The notes beneath the pieces were generated by a model. That model was not told where the DNA came from. It did not search any database and saw nothing but the letters and a program-made list of their open reading frames with translations. A stretch of DNA of 64,000 nucleotides, from the NCBI GenBank assembly GCA_029204045.2, contig CM055077.1:9810584-9874583 (forward strand), read 5' to 3'. Position 1 is the stretch's first letter; each line of letters starts with the position of its first letter. Below are positions 36,258 to 47,715 of the stretch, piece after piece. Position numbers and translations under genes: made by a program. Source of the DNA: Tillandsia leiboldiana (taxonomy: Eukaryota; Streptophyta; Magnoliopsida; Poales; Bromeliaceae).

Positions 36258-39200
36258 ATGGTTGAAGGTGGAAACATCAACAGACCACCGTTCTTCGATG
36301 GAACAAATTATACTTACTGGAAAGTACGCATGAGAGCGTTTTTAATTTCCATCGATGAACGGGTGTGGCAATCAATCGAGTTTGGATGGTCAAATCCTAC
36401 TGAAATTATTGCTGATGTTCGCACCATCAAACCTTGGTCGAAATGGACCAAGGAAGAAATTGATGCATCTTCTTACAACGGCAAAGGAAGTAACGCCTTA
36501 TTTAATGCTTTGTCGCAAACTGAATTCTCTCGCGTCTCGGCATGTGAGACTGCGAAACAAATCTGGGATGTTCTACAAGTTACACATGAGGGAACAAGCC
36601 TTGTGAAGATTCAAAAACTGCAAATGCTTACGAGCAAATTTGACTCAATTTTTATGGCAGAAAATGAATCTTTCACAGATTATTATACACGATTGCAAGA
36701 TATCGTTAACACATGTGATAACTTGGGAGAGAAAATTTCAGAATCTAAAGTTGTAAGAAAGATTTTAAGGGCTCTTCCTGAAAGATTTCGCCCTAAGGTT
36801 GCGGCCATTGAACAGTTAAACACCCGGACGAAATCCGTGTAGAAGAATTAGTTGGTGCACTTCAAACGTATGAAATGACTTTTCCTACAGACTATTTTTC
36901 TGGAAAGTCATCTTCTTCTAAGTCTTCAGGTTTTGCGTTAAAATCAACAAAAGAAGAAGACGCGGATTCATCCTCCTCAGAGATGACGAGAATCTATCAA
37001 TGGACGATTTCGAGAAGCAATTTGCACTCTTGACGAGGAAATTTCACCGAAAACTTTCGAAGGGGTAATTCAAGCAAAACCTCATCCTTCGTAAAGTCTA
37101 AGAAAGACAAAGGAACTTCAGGCTTTAAGTCAAGAAAGCAAGAGAGTTTTTCAAAGGACAAGAAGAACTCGGAGGGACAAATCCAATGCTTCAAGTGCCG
37201 AGGCTACAGTCACATCTCAACGGAGTGTCCCAACAAGAATCCATCAAAGAAGAAGGCGGTGCAAACCGTCACTTGGGATGACACCTCAACTTCCAATGAG
37301 TCATCTTCCAGTGATGAGGATAACAACGCAACGGCATTCCACGCGTCCACAACTTCACCTTACGTGTGCTTTATGGCAAGTACATCCGGTTCATTATCCA
37401 ACTCCTCCCAAGTTGAAAAGAATGCAACGGACGATGAACCGAGTAATTCTGAAGGTGAAGACTTTGCTTTTGCCTATCATAAGCTTTTAAAGGATTCAAA
37501 GAAATTGGCAAAGCAAAACAAGAGTTTGAGAAGAAGATTGCAAGATCTCGAAGAAGAAGCAAAAAGGGCAACTTCTCTCTCAAACGCTCTTGAAGTGGAA
37601 AGGGACAATTTGATCAAAGTAAATGTTTTCCTTCAAGAGAAGAACGAGCATTTCGAGAAGGAACACAACAAGTTGGTGGATAAAGCTAATTACTTCTTGA
37701 AGCTCTACTCCGAGGCTCGACAAGAGAAGATGGAAATGACGAAGACCATATTCCAACTTAAGGATGATTTGAAGCGATTTTCTTCAGGAAGGAGCAAGTT
37801 GGATAAGATGCTTGGTCTTGGTCAAACGAATCGTTTGGGCCTTGGATACAATCGAACTGGAGACAGTCCTAGTTCGAGTGAAACAATATTTGTGCCCCAG
37901 TCGGCGTCTCCTCCTCCGACGGAAATCAATGCATCCAACGACAACAAGCCTACCTCACCTACTTCGGGTCCAACAAGTACAAAGGTATGTTTTCATTGTG
38001 GTTTTGCAGGGCACATAAGAAGAGATTGCAAGATTAGAGCGAAACGATCAAATCAAGCGTCTCTTGCAACAACTACCAACAAGGTCATTCCCCGGAAATC
38101 AAAGGAGAATTTTTCAAAAGAAAAGAACCCTGGTAGTACACCAGTCAAGACGATGTCAAAGAAAAGCGATCAATCAAACAAGACGCTTTCACCAAGGAGA
38201 ATAACTTCACAATCATTGCCGACGTACTCCAAAACTCAAAAGGTTTGGGTGCGCAAAGGTGAATTCTTCCCTTGTCTTGTCATTCATACATCACTGCATG
38301 CTTATGACAACTCGTCTTGGTATCTGGATAGTGGATGTTCCCGTCACATGATCGGTGACAAAAATTGTTTTCAAACTTTAGAGAAAACCTCCGGAGGACT
38401 TGTAGTTTTCGGAGACGGTCGTTCTTCTAAAATTGTTGGAAAAGGAACAATTACTATTGCAGAAGGCTCGATTTTGAACAATGTTTTATTTGTTGAAGGC
38501 CTTAAGACTAACCTCATTAGCATTAGTCAATTATGTGATAATGGTTTTTCAGTTATTTTTTCTTCTGCAGAATGCATTGTAACTAATAAGGACCATTTAT
38601 TCTTTTTGAAAGGGGTTAGGTCTGAAAATAATTGCTATGTAGTTCCTAACAAAATTTCTGAACATTGTAACCTAGTGTCACTTAATAATGAAACTCTTTG
38701 GCATGAAAGACTAGGTCACATTAATTTTAAGGAACTAGCAAGGATTTCTAATAAAGATGTGGTTAAGGGAGTTCCTAAACTTTCTTTTAAAGAAAACATT
38801 GTGTGTGGAGGTTGTCAAAAGGGAAAACAATCAAGGGCCACGCACAAGAATTTAAACCACGTGGGAACCAAACGGCCACTTGAATTATTGCACATGGACT
38901 TAATGGGGCCGACTCGTCAACCAAGTTTGGGAGGTAAATGGTACATTTTTCTTTTGGTTGATGATTTCTCTAGATATTCATGGGTAACATTTTTAAAAGA
39001 GAAAGCGGATACTTTCGATTCTTTTCATGAGATATGTCATCGTGTTATGATTGAGAAAAATGAAAAGATCGTTCGTGTTCGAAGTGATAGAGGTGGAGAA
39101 TTCATCAATTCTAAATTCATTGATTTTTACACTTCCAATGGCATAAAACATGAATTCTCTGCACCCTATACACCTCAACAGAATGGTGTAGTCGAGCGCA

Positions 39201-40911
39201 AAAACAGAGTAGTACAAGAGATGGCGCGTGTTACGCTTCACAGCCGGAAACTCCCGTTACATTTTTGGGCTGAAGCAGTTAACACCGCAGTCTACGTAAT
39301 CAATCGTGTTTATTTGCGCCCGGGTACTTTAAATACACCATATGAGCTATGGTTTTGTAGAAAACCAAATATCAAATATTTTCGAATCTTTGGGAGTCGC
39401 TGTTACATTTTACGTGATCGCGAAAATCTTGAAAAATTTGACTCTCGAAGTGACGAAGGAATTTTCATGGGTTATTCTACAAACAGTAGAGCATATCGGG
39501 TTTTTAATCTCGAATCTAAAACGATGGTAGAATCTTTTAATATTAAAGTAGATGAAGCTTTTCATTTTTCATCTGATAAATCTACCCCTGATATGTCTCT
39601 TGTTGATGAATCTCCTATAAATGATAATGCATCTTCTCATAATAATTCTTTCGATAATGTTGATGCATCTAATGGTTCTTCTAGTTTATCTGATATGCAG
39701 GAATCATCACACATACCTCCGAGCACTCCGTTACCTCAAACGCTACGTATCTCCAAGGACCATCCAGAGTCAAATATCATTGGAGATCCACAAGAAGGAG
39801 TCAGGACTCGGATACAATTGGTTTGTGGAGTTGCGTGTTATGTCTCCATGTTGGAACCAAAGAACGTTGATGAAGCTCTTCAAGATGATTATTGGATTGA
39901 AGCTATACAAGAAGAGCTCCATCAATTCAAAAAAAACAAAGTCTGGGAACTAACGAAGCCTCCGAAGCAACACAACATCATTGGTACTAAGTGGATTTTC
40001 AAGAACAAGAAAAACGAGGATGGTATCATCATTAGGAAGAAAGCACGACTAGTTGCTCAGGGCTATTCACAAATTGAAGGTATAGACTTTGATGAGACGT
40101 TCGCCCCGGTAGCTCGTCTCGAGTCAATTCGTATCCTTTTCGCAATTGCTTGTCATTTCAAAATTAAGCTTTTTCAAATGGACGTTAAGAGCGCCTTTTT
40201 AAATGGTTTTCTAAATGAGGAAGTTTATGTGGCTCAACCGAAAGATTTTATTGACCATAAACTACCTAACCATATTTTTCGACTGAAAAAGGCTCTTTAC
40301 GGTCTAAAACAAGCACCGCGAGTATGGTACGAAAGGTTGACAAAGCACCTTTTTGAAAAGGGCTATACTCGAGGGGGAGCGGATTGGACACTCTTTGTGA
40401 AGCACTTTCAGGATAACTTCATTGTGGCACAAATCTATGTCGATAACATTGTATTCGGTGCAACAAGGAACAATGATGCTTCAAAATTCGCTGAAATCAT
40501 GGAAAGCGAATTTGAGATGTCCATGATGGGCGAGCTAAAGTATTTTCTTAGATTGCAAGTCAAACAAAGTGAAGAAGGCATTCATCTGTGCCAATCCAAG
40601 TATGCTAAGGAGTTGGTCAAGAAGTTTGGATTAGAAAATTCTAAAGACTTTCCGACTCCAATGGGAACTAGCAACAAGGGATTAGGAAGTGAATCTCTAA
40701 GTGAAAGTGTAGACGAGAAGCTTTATCGCAGCATGATTGGAAGTCTACTCTATCTCACGGCTAGTCGCCCGGACATATCCTTTAGTGTTGGGATTTGCGC
40801 GAGATATCAATCAGCACCAAAGGAGGTTCACCTGAAAGCGGTGAAAAGGATCATTCGGTACGTCAAAGGTACGCTAAATTTCGGAATTTGGTATCCTATG
40901 GGCACACCTCT
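36258..40911 (+). pseudogene. Gag-pol of Copia-1 (part 1: gag, protease, integrase, reverse transcriptase)
   Basis: The ATG at 36258 opens gag (FFDGTNYTYWKVRM, typical of plant Copia). The frame breaks near 36823 and twice more before about 37065, then stays open to 40966. Zinc knuckles: CFKCRGYSHISTEC (from 37187) and CFHCGFAGHIRRDC (from 37987). Protease: WYLDSGCSRHM (near 38320). Integrase: HERLGH...CGGC zinc-binding domain near 38700, the catalytic core with RSDRGGEF near 39085 and the VVERKN glutamate near 39190. Reverse transcriptase: FQMDVKSAFLNG near 40180. The active-site YVDD reads YVDN (40436-40447), which should abolish polymerisation. The frame is cut after GTPL at 40911 by the solo family B LTR, whose terminal bases supply the apparent last 18 residues. 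It encoded the capsid and replication enzymes. Confidence 0.92.
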
Positions 40912-41629
40912 TGTAGTGTCCTGGCGTTCCAATGCCTTTGAATACCTTCTTTTTATGACGGGATAGTTAGGGAAACTTTTCACTGTGTTTTCTGCAATGG
41001 ACCAGCCTGGACCGCGAGTATTTTTCTACGATTGAGCTCGGAAAACGGAGAACGGCAAAGCGATCGGATTCGGATTCCGAATTACGGATCTCCCGGAATA
41101 GGGGTCAAAGCGTTTGCCTTTGAGTGGTGCATCGGAATCCGTGCTAAGTGGCCGGCACGCTTTTCGAGGCGATCGGACGGGATCTTTCTACGATCAGTTT
41201 TTTTTATCTTATTTATGTTATTTATTTATTTTATTTATATTGTAATTAATTATTTTGATACATTCGTTTGAGGAACGGATGATATATAAGGGTGGCCCTA
41301 GGTCTCTTATGCCCGAAGAGAGGTAACCCTAGCCGCTCGGGAGAGAGAGAGAGAGGGAGAAGGAGGATCCTGTCTCTTGAGATCAACGTGTTGGAAATCA
41401 AGGAACGAGATCGGATCATCGCCCCCGGTAGATCAAGGTTAGCATCGTTGTTTTTATTTTCTAGGGTTTGGCGTTTCGGGTGTTGGTGGTTCGGATGTCG
41501 CGTGCGATGCGAGTTTGGTATTAAACGGGAGGTCGCCGCCGCCATTATCATGTTCACGAGGTCGTCGCCGCAGCCGCCGTGGTCGCGTGGTCGCAACCGG
41601 AGCCGGAAAAGACACGATTAGGGTTTACT

Positions 41630-41990
41630 GTTCATCCGGCCCGAGCTCAGCCCACGTGGTCCACCGGACCGGCGTGCACCCGGCGCACGCCTCCGCGGCC
41701 CAGGGGCGCGGACCCGGCGCACGGATGCGTGCGCCAGGCCGCGCGGTCCACCGGACCGGCGTGCACCCGGCGTACGTCTCCGCAGCTCGAAGGCGCGGCC
41801 CCGGTGCACGGGCGCGTGCGCCAGCCCAGCCCAGGCCGCGCGGTGCACGCACTAGGCGTGCACCCGGTGCTCGCCACCGCAGCCGCGGGGGTGGACCCGG
41901 TGCGCGCTTTTTGCCCGTGCGCGGCCCGGCCCAAGCCGCAGCGGTCTACCGCTGCGGCGTGCGCCCGGTCTGCGACACGCCGCCACTGTA
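41630..41990. repeat. GC-rich degenerate minisatellite in the solo family B LTR
   Basis: CCGGCGTGCACCCGGCG, GTCCACCGGACC and GCGCCAGGCCGCGCGG recur irregularly. It occupies the same place in the LTR as the minisatellites at 22010/32807, 50118 and 59930, but the unit differs. Confidence 0.75.
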
Positions 41991-42604
41991 GCCGTGAGCA
42001 CGGTCCACAACTCTGGCTATGCTCCAGCGGTCCACCGTGCCGTGCTCCCGGTCTGCGCCGCCGCCGCCTTTTGTCCTAGACCCGGTCCACGCCTGGACCC
42101 GTTCACCAGCCCCCAGCCTAATAGTCCGGAAGCTCCGTTTTTGGCCCGTTTCGCTCTGTTTTTGAGTGTTTTTGACCACGACGATGTTTTTTTTTACAAC
42201 GATTCTTAATGTAGCTTTTTCGGGCACAAGGTGGGGGTGTTTTTGTTGAAGCTTCTGCACATCTTCTTCTTCGTGTTTAAGGTGGGTACTTCTTTCGATG
42301 TTTTGGATTCCGGAATTAAGGGAAATGTGTAGGAGTAAAGTATTGGCGTGATTTAATACTACTAACCCATGTTAATGCTCATTATTATATATTACCATCG
42401 ATATTATGGCGACCCAGTGTCGCGGTGCCCTTTGTTATATCTTGCACTTGGTTACGATGCTCAAGGTTGCTGCACGCACACCAGCAGTTTGGCCACCGCG
42501 AGGGTGTGCTTTTTCGGAAAAGTGGTACGTTGACCCGTGTGCCCCACAAGGTGACGTAGTGGGGGCCCCTGTAGGTGGGGGGTTAGAGGCACCAAGGTGA
42601 GAGC

Positions 42605-42734
42605 GGTGTGGTTTGCCGAGGCAGGTGCTCGGTGTGGTTTGCCGAGGCAGGTGCTCGGTGTGGGTTGCCGAGGCAGGTGATCGGTGTGGTTTGCCGAGGC
42701 AGGTGCTCGGTGTGGTTTGCCGGGGCAGGTGCTC
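42605..42734. repeat. 26-bp tandem repeat, five units
   Basis: Units start GGTGTGGTTTGCCGAGGCAG at 42605, 42631, 42657, 42683 and 42709 with at most a few differences each. It is unique to this LTR in the window. Confidence 0.95.
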
Positions 42735-43120
42735 GATTTGGATTATACAGGGGGGGTTACCGTCGATTGCACGATGAGGAGGGTGGATGCTCTGGTTTTC
42801 TTGCGGTTTGCTTTATTTACGGTCTTTCCTGCATTTCATACTTTACACCAGGTGTCACTGACTTCCCACATTGTGACAGGTTCAGTCAGGGGTGGGAGCT
42901 AGGGCGACGGTGAGGCCGCGACGAGAGGATTGTTGGCCCTTCGAGGCTAAGACTGTTTTTACTTTCCTTATGCTCGTTTCATTATCTGTTAGTAGCTATG
43001 TGAGTTTGATACAGTTGTGGGGTTGATGTGGATGTTGGGATGATTTCATACTTCTGTGGATGAATGTTTACTTCATTATCTATTAGTTGGCCGTTTTCAA
43101 ACTACCGAAAGAAACATTGT

Positions 43121-43320
43121 GAAAATAGTTTTGAAAAACATAGGTGTCGGGTGGGCACAGTTTTTAAAACTCTGTGGATTTATGGATTGCGAAAACGATT
43201 TTAAAAATATAGGTGTCGTGTGGGCACCGTTTTTAAAACCCTATGGATTTATGGATTGCGAAAATGATTTTAAAAATATAGGTGTCGTGTGGGCACCGTT
43301 TTAAAAACCTATGGATTTAT
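43121..43320. repeat. 70-bp tandem repeat, three units
   Basis: Units start at 43121 (GAAAATAGTTTTG), 43191 and 43260, each carrying ATAGGTGTCG.GTGGGCAC and CTATGGATTTAT-like words. Similar GTGTGGGCACGGGTTTT sequence occurs once in the family B LTR at 61470. Confidence 0.92.
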
Positions 43321-43584
43321 CCTTTCAAAGTTAGTCGACCTCTTGATGCTTATGCAATATTGTTGTATGTACTCTTTCCCTCGATTCTTGGACTAGTGTG
43401 GTTAAAGTGATAATTGTGGTCGTGACGCCGTGCATATACAAAGGAGACTCCGCCCGTTTGCGGAGTGAATTTGTATATGCAGCGGGTCTGGGCACACACC
43501 GGGGGAAAGGGTATCAAAAAAAAAAAAAAAAAAATTATCTGCTTTTCTTCCGCCTATTTAAACCCCCGGGGGCGTGACATCTCT

Positions 43585-44056
43585 CGACATAATAGGATAC
43601 TCAGATGCCGATTGGGCTGGATCAGTGGATGATCGGAAAAGCACGAGTGGTGCATATTTTTATCTTGGCCATTGTCTTGTTGCATGGCATAGTAAAAAGC
43701 AAAACTGCATTGCACTCTCAACTGCCGAAGCGGAATATATTTCAGCGGGTAGTTGTTCAACCCAATTGGTTTGGATGAAAAGCGTGTTGAGCGACTTCCG
43801 AATTTCTGTGACTTTGGTAACTATTCTTTGTGACAACAGTAGTGCTATAAATATTTCTAAAAACCCTATGTTGCACTCAAGAACAAAACACATTGAACTT
43901 AGATATTATTTTCTAAGAGAGCTAGTTGAATCAAGTATTCTTCAAATTTCTTATGTTTCAACTGAAGATCAATTAGCTGATATTTTAACAAAACCTTTGG
44001 ATCAAAAACGTTTTATTCATTTACGTAAAGCAATTGGAATGCTTCCTTTGAAATAA
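43585..44056 (+). pseudogene. Gag-pol of Copia-1 (part 2: RNase H)
   Basis: It resumes the pol frame after the solo LTR with GYSDADWAGSVDDRKSTSG, the standard plant Copia RNase H opening. STAEAEYI, CDNSSAI and TKHIE follow, ending at a TAA at 44054-44056. The domain itself is intact; separation by 2.7 kb of LTR breaks the polyprotein. RNase H degrades the RNA strand during reverse transcription. Confidence 0.9.
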
Positions 44057-44986
44057 CACTTTTTGAAACCATTGCTTAGGTTAGGTTTTGTGTTGTGTTT
44101 TTGTTCTTTATCTATGCTTGTACATAGAACATTAACTGAGCTTTAGTTAATTGACTTTAATTGCATCCTTTCTTGCTTAAAGAAATTTATTATGATTTAG
44201 ATATCATGATAATTCATTTGATGCAATGATCGTTTATATCAATTAGTTCATCTTTAATTGATCAAAGTCAATTTCTCTCTTAAATGATCTCTTGGTATAG
44301 TTTTTATCATATTTGAAAATCGAGTTAAGTATGAACACGAGATCAATTTTGGTTGAATACTTCATATCTTAAATAATTGATAGCCAATTGGGGGGGGAGT
44401 TTATTAAAATTTTTATGCTCAAAAGATGTGGAAATAGTTACATCCCAATGAGGAGTGTGAAAACTACCACCACATGGAGGAAAGAGCTACCACCTCGGTC
44501 GTCCGAGTACTGTGTGCAGCTACCACATGTATACCAAGCATGGTTTTTCTTGTTGATTAAATAAAATGCTTTTTGGATACTTGACTCTGTCAAATTCCAA
44601 GGTTGGTATAAGGTGGGATTTTATTGAAAGATGCTCAAAGAGCCACTCCTTACAATAAATTGACTAGATACATTATCTAACTTATTTGGGATTTCAAACA
44701 TCTATCGATCTATGTGTTTCATTTTCTTTACTAAATTAATGATTTGATAAACGCATTACTCATTAGATCGTGATTGATGTTTTTGAACTTGTTCAACTTT
44801 AAAGGATTTAATTTTTATAAATTTTCGTTTCATTATTTGGATATTATTGATAGATTTAGCATAATCTATTTCTTTTGATATGAAACGATGATTTTTGTTT
44901 AAAGTTGATATACAAAAGTTCTTACATACTTTTTCTGGAATTTCTGAAATTTTTGTAAATTTTTCTGAAGAAAAAGTTGAAGCCGA
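44057..44986 (+). other. Non-coding spacer between pol and the extra gene, Copia-1
   Basis: AT-rich, with no frame of note. It contains a polypurine-like run TTGGGGGGGGAGTTT (about 44389-44403) and the sequence AAAGATGCTCAAAGAGCCAC (44633). The latter's counterpart in Copia-2 marks the site where a family A LTR inserted (55187). Confidence 0.7.
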
Positions 44987-45210
44987 TCCGGACTGAAAAG
45001 TCTGTTCCGGATCCGAACGCAGAATTTGTCTGCGGGTAGCCGATCCGGACTGGATTAACGAGCTGATCCAGACCGCGGCTAGGGTTTATAAGAAACGAAA
45101 GGGTATTTGATTTCTTTTTACATCAAGCTTTTGTTTCTAAATCTCCAGAGCTTCTCTCTCTAGATTACAACTGATTTGGAGCCTTTCAAACTCAAGTTCT
45201 TCCGATTCAA
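44987..45210 (+). promoter_or_regulatory. Putative internal promoter and leader exon of the Copia-1 extra gene
   Basis: TCCGGA occurs at 44987, 45006 and 45044, and TTTATAAG lies at 45085-45092, about 36 bp after the last copy. A CT-rich leader ends at a splice donor CAA/GTAAGT (45211). This repeats the motif-then-TATA layout of the LTR promoter. Promoter activity is inferred from this architecture. Confidence 0.55.
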
Positions 45211-45593
45211 GTAAGTTTCTATGATCAAAACTTGGGCTATTCACTGTTTTTGCCCTGTTCTTCCAAAACGTGAGGAATTTCATGCCTCTTTTTCGTTTTT
45301 AAACGGTTTTTGGTCAAATTTCTTTTGAAATAAGAACTCTGGGTAGATTAGTTTTGTTTGTATGTCTTGTATTCTCTTGATTAACGGATTTTTGAGCTTC
45401 GATTTCTAAAAATTCGGTTTTAGGGCATATTATGAGAATTTTTGAAAATTATGGAATTGATCTATTTTTAAAATTCTTTTTACAAAACTAACTTGATTCC
45501 TAGTCTCTATGCACGGTAATGATTGTTTGGGTATAATTTTTCAAATTTTTGAAAATTAAATAATTTTTCGTGTTCTTGAGTTCTTGCTCGCAG
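45211..45593 (+). other. Predicted leader intron of the Copia-1 extra gene (383 bp)
   Basis: Donor GTAAGTTTC, T-rich interior and acceptor TTGCTCGCAG, 29 bases before the ATG. Copia-2 has a predicted intron of similar size (364 bp) at the same place, which supports it. Confidence 0.6.
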
Positions 45594-45622
45594 GTTCTTC
45601 ATTTTCTAACGCACTAGCAAAG

Positions 45623-47065
45623 ATGGTTTTCGAATGGATTCTAGTGTTCATTGCAGCTATGGTAGGAACACGAGCGACAAACAAGCTCAAAAGAGCAAAG
45701 AAAACTCAGGACAAAGGGGAGTATGTCCCTGTGGACGACTCAGAAACGGAATCCGAGACGGAATCAGTAGATTGGGACGAGCTTATAAAAGAAGGCACAA
45801 CACATGCTGCATCGACTGCATCAAAGGGGAAAGCCCTTGCAGCTACTTCAAAGGCGAAGACACCGCCAACCGCCACAGAGAAAGGGAAAGCCCCAATGGA
45901 ACCAACTGCAGTTACAATGAAAAGGAAGAGCATTGCTCGAAAGAGAGGTAGTGCTCGAGGAATTTCAATCAAAGAGCCACTTGCAAGCGAGCCCCCTCCA
46001 CAGGAATTTGTGCACATAAGCTCCGAGAGGATAAAGGACTTCGAAAAGAGAGAATTCATCGGGGAGAGGCATGTAAATGTCAAAGCTCTTAAGGAGCGTT
46101 CTGCATTGTTTGGGACTCTATTTGAACAAGCGGGACTTGCACCTATTTGCAACTTCCTGGAATCTTCTGGATATTGTCTTCACATGGTGAGGATGTTCTA
46201 TCAAAATGCATCGAGATTGGTAGACCTTGAAGAAGGACCGAGAGAATTTCAAACAACAGTTCGAAATGTCAAGCTAAGGATCACACCTCAATTGATCGGA
46301 GAGGTGTTGGGAATGAAGGCCCGGGTAGATGGGACTCATTACCTCAAGGGTCATGTTTTTACCAATACAACCTGGAGAGTGGTTGTCGATGGGATTTGTC
46401 TCCCAGATACTCAGTCGGCGGGGAATTCAATTCTTTCTAAAGAACTTCGACCTGAGTACCGTTACTTGAACTTCATTGTTTGCTACAACATCCTGCCTAA
46501 CATGCAAACAAAAGTTCTTCGCTGGGATAGGATGCTGTTTTTGTATTTTCTTGGACACCCTACAGCATCCTTGGGCTCTAACTACAACATTCCTTACCTC
46601 ATCTGGTCAAGGATGGCGAGATATGTGGAGAATGCACATCCAACGGAGAGGCTTCCGTTCCTGATGATAATTATGCGCATCTTCAGAAAGTTCAAGATCG
46701 ACACGAGCTAGACTGCATACATGCATAGTTTGGGAACTATTAATGATACAACAATTGTGAAGTCCCTCTCCATGAGACAGGATGAGCCTCCCACACCTCC
46801 TCGCAGAAAGAGACCAGCAGCACCAGCAGCACCTTCAGCACAACCAGCAGCAGCGGCAACTTCAACTTCAGAGGATGATGCCTCTGTTACGTCAATTTAC
46901 CGAGAACAACAACGGCTCTCGTCGGAACAAGAGCGAATGTCTTCTGAATTCGTCAAGATGACCTCCGACATAGGAGACTTAAAGAAGAAACAAAAATCTC
47001 TTGCCAAGTTAGTCAAGAAGATCTTTCAAAAACTTGGTTGCAGCAGCTCTGAGGATTCCGACTGA
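45623..47065 (+). pseudogene. Extra gene downstream of pol, Copia-1 (one in-frame stop)
   Basis: The start is the ATG at 45623, just after the predicted acceptor. The frame covers 480 residues with one TAG at 46709-46711 and reads on in the same frame to the stop at 47065. The N-terminus is hydrophobic (MVFEWILVFIAAMVG), a possible signal or membrane anchor. Then come a charged Ser/Thr/Lys stretch, a globular core starting FIGERHVN and including LRPEYRYLNFIVCYNILP, RWDRMLFLYFLGHP and NIPYLIW, a Pro/Ala linker, and a C-terminal coiled coil ending KKIFQKLGC. The core resembles the plant-specific putative transposon protein domain found in many retroelement-derived plant proteins; this is recalled, not searched. 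It is not the SIRE1 envelope-like protein as far as I can tell. Function unknown. The Copia-2 homologue is at 52697-54067. Confidence 0.75.
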
Positions 47066-47715
47066 TTTTTTTTTTAATGTTCTAATTATCTTTTTATTTT
47101 GCAGGTTTTTAGTCTTAGTTCTTACACTTTTTGAACTTTTTCACTCCCTTAATTTTTATAATTTTGGCTAACTTCAGTGACAAAAAGGGGGAGAGAGATA
47201 TGAACATTTGGACATGTTTGTGAGAACTTTGGACACTTAAAACTTGGAAGGTAAGTATGACAACAACTTTGCTTTGTATTGTGAATGAATGCATGCCTCA
47301 ACTAACTATTCGACTAACTATTTGGGCATGTAATATTACTAACAAGTAGTTTGATGACTAACATACTTATGACATTTGGAGTTTAATGCTTAGATGATAT
47401 GTGAATTGCTTTGATTGCTTATTTCATACATATCTGATTTTGTAAATGTCATGGTGAGTATAAACTTCATCTCTCTGTTTGATTTTTGAATGTTAAAATT
47501 CTTGAGGTATCTAACGACTTCTTTTGTCAAGAATTATTTTTGCAGAGAGTACAAACGTCTAAGTCTAGAGTCTGTTTTAGGAGTTTATGTCATGTATTAT
47601 TTTTATTTGGATCATAATTGTAAATTTTTGTTGTATGGTGATAACAACAAAAATATCTTTTTGAATTTTCTTAAGTGAATTTTTGTTTTGACATGAAACC
47701 GCCAAAGGGGGAGAT
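47066..47715 (+). other. Non-coding 3' region of Copia-1 with polypurine tracts
   Basis: ACAAAAAGGGGGAGAGAG (about 47180-47197) is a polypurine-like tract far from the LTR. GCCAAAGGGGGAGAT (47701-47715) directly abuts the 3' LTR and is the working tract. Multiple tracts are a reported Sirevirus feature. The rest is AT-rich. Confidence 0.8.

Larger units (their letters stand above)
40912..43579 (+). mobile_element. Solo LTR, Ty3 family B (2668 bp), inserted in Copia-1 pol
   Basis: It starts TGTAGTGTCC and ends CCCCGGGGGCGTGACA. The flanking duplication is CCTCT (40907-40911) and TCTCT (43580-43584), one mismatch. Removing it with one flank rejoins the pol frame at GTPL/DIIGYSDADW. A TATA box ATATATAAGG lies at about 41281-41290. 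Downstream come a CT/GA-rich leader, a GC-rich block (41630-41990), two clean tandem arrays and an A-tract at 43516. No internal region remains. Confidence 0.92.

Noticed and set aside
41515..42260. Frames of 100-166 codons, Pro/Arg/Ala-rich
   Set aside because: GC-rich repeat region of the solo family B LTR; no homology, several frames open.
42605..42734. Five regular repeats considered as a CRISPR-like array
   Set aside because: The units are directly abutting without spacers, in a plant LTR. It is an ordinary tandem repeat.
45623..45670. Calling the extra gene a retroviral-type envelope because of its hydrophobic N-terminus
   Set aside because: Only one short hydrophobic segment is present and no C-terminal membrane span or fusion-type region is seen. 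The core looks like a plant transposon-derived domain instead.
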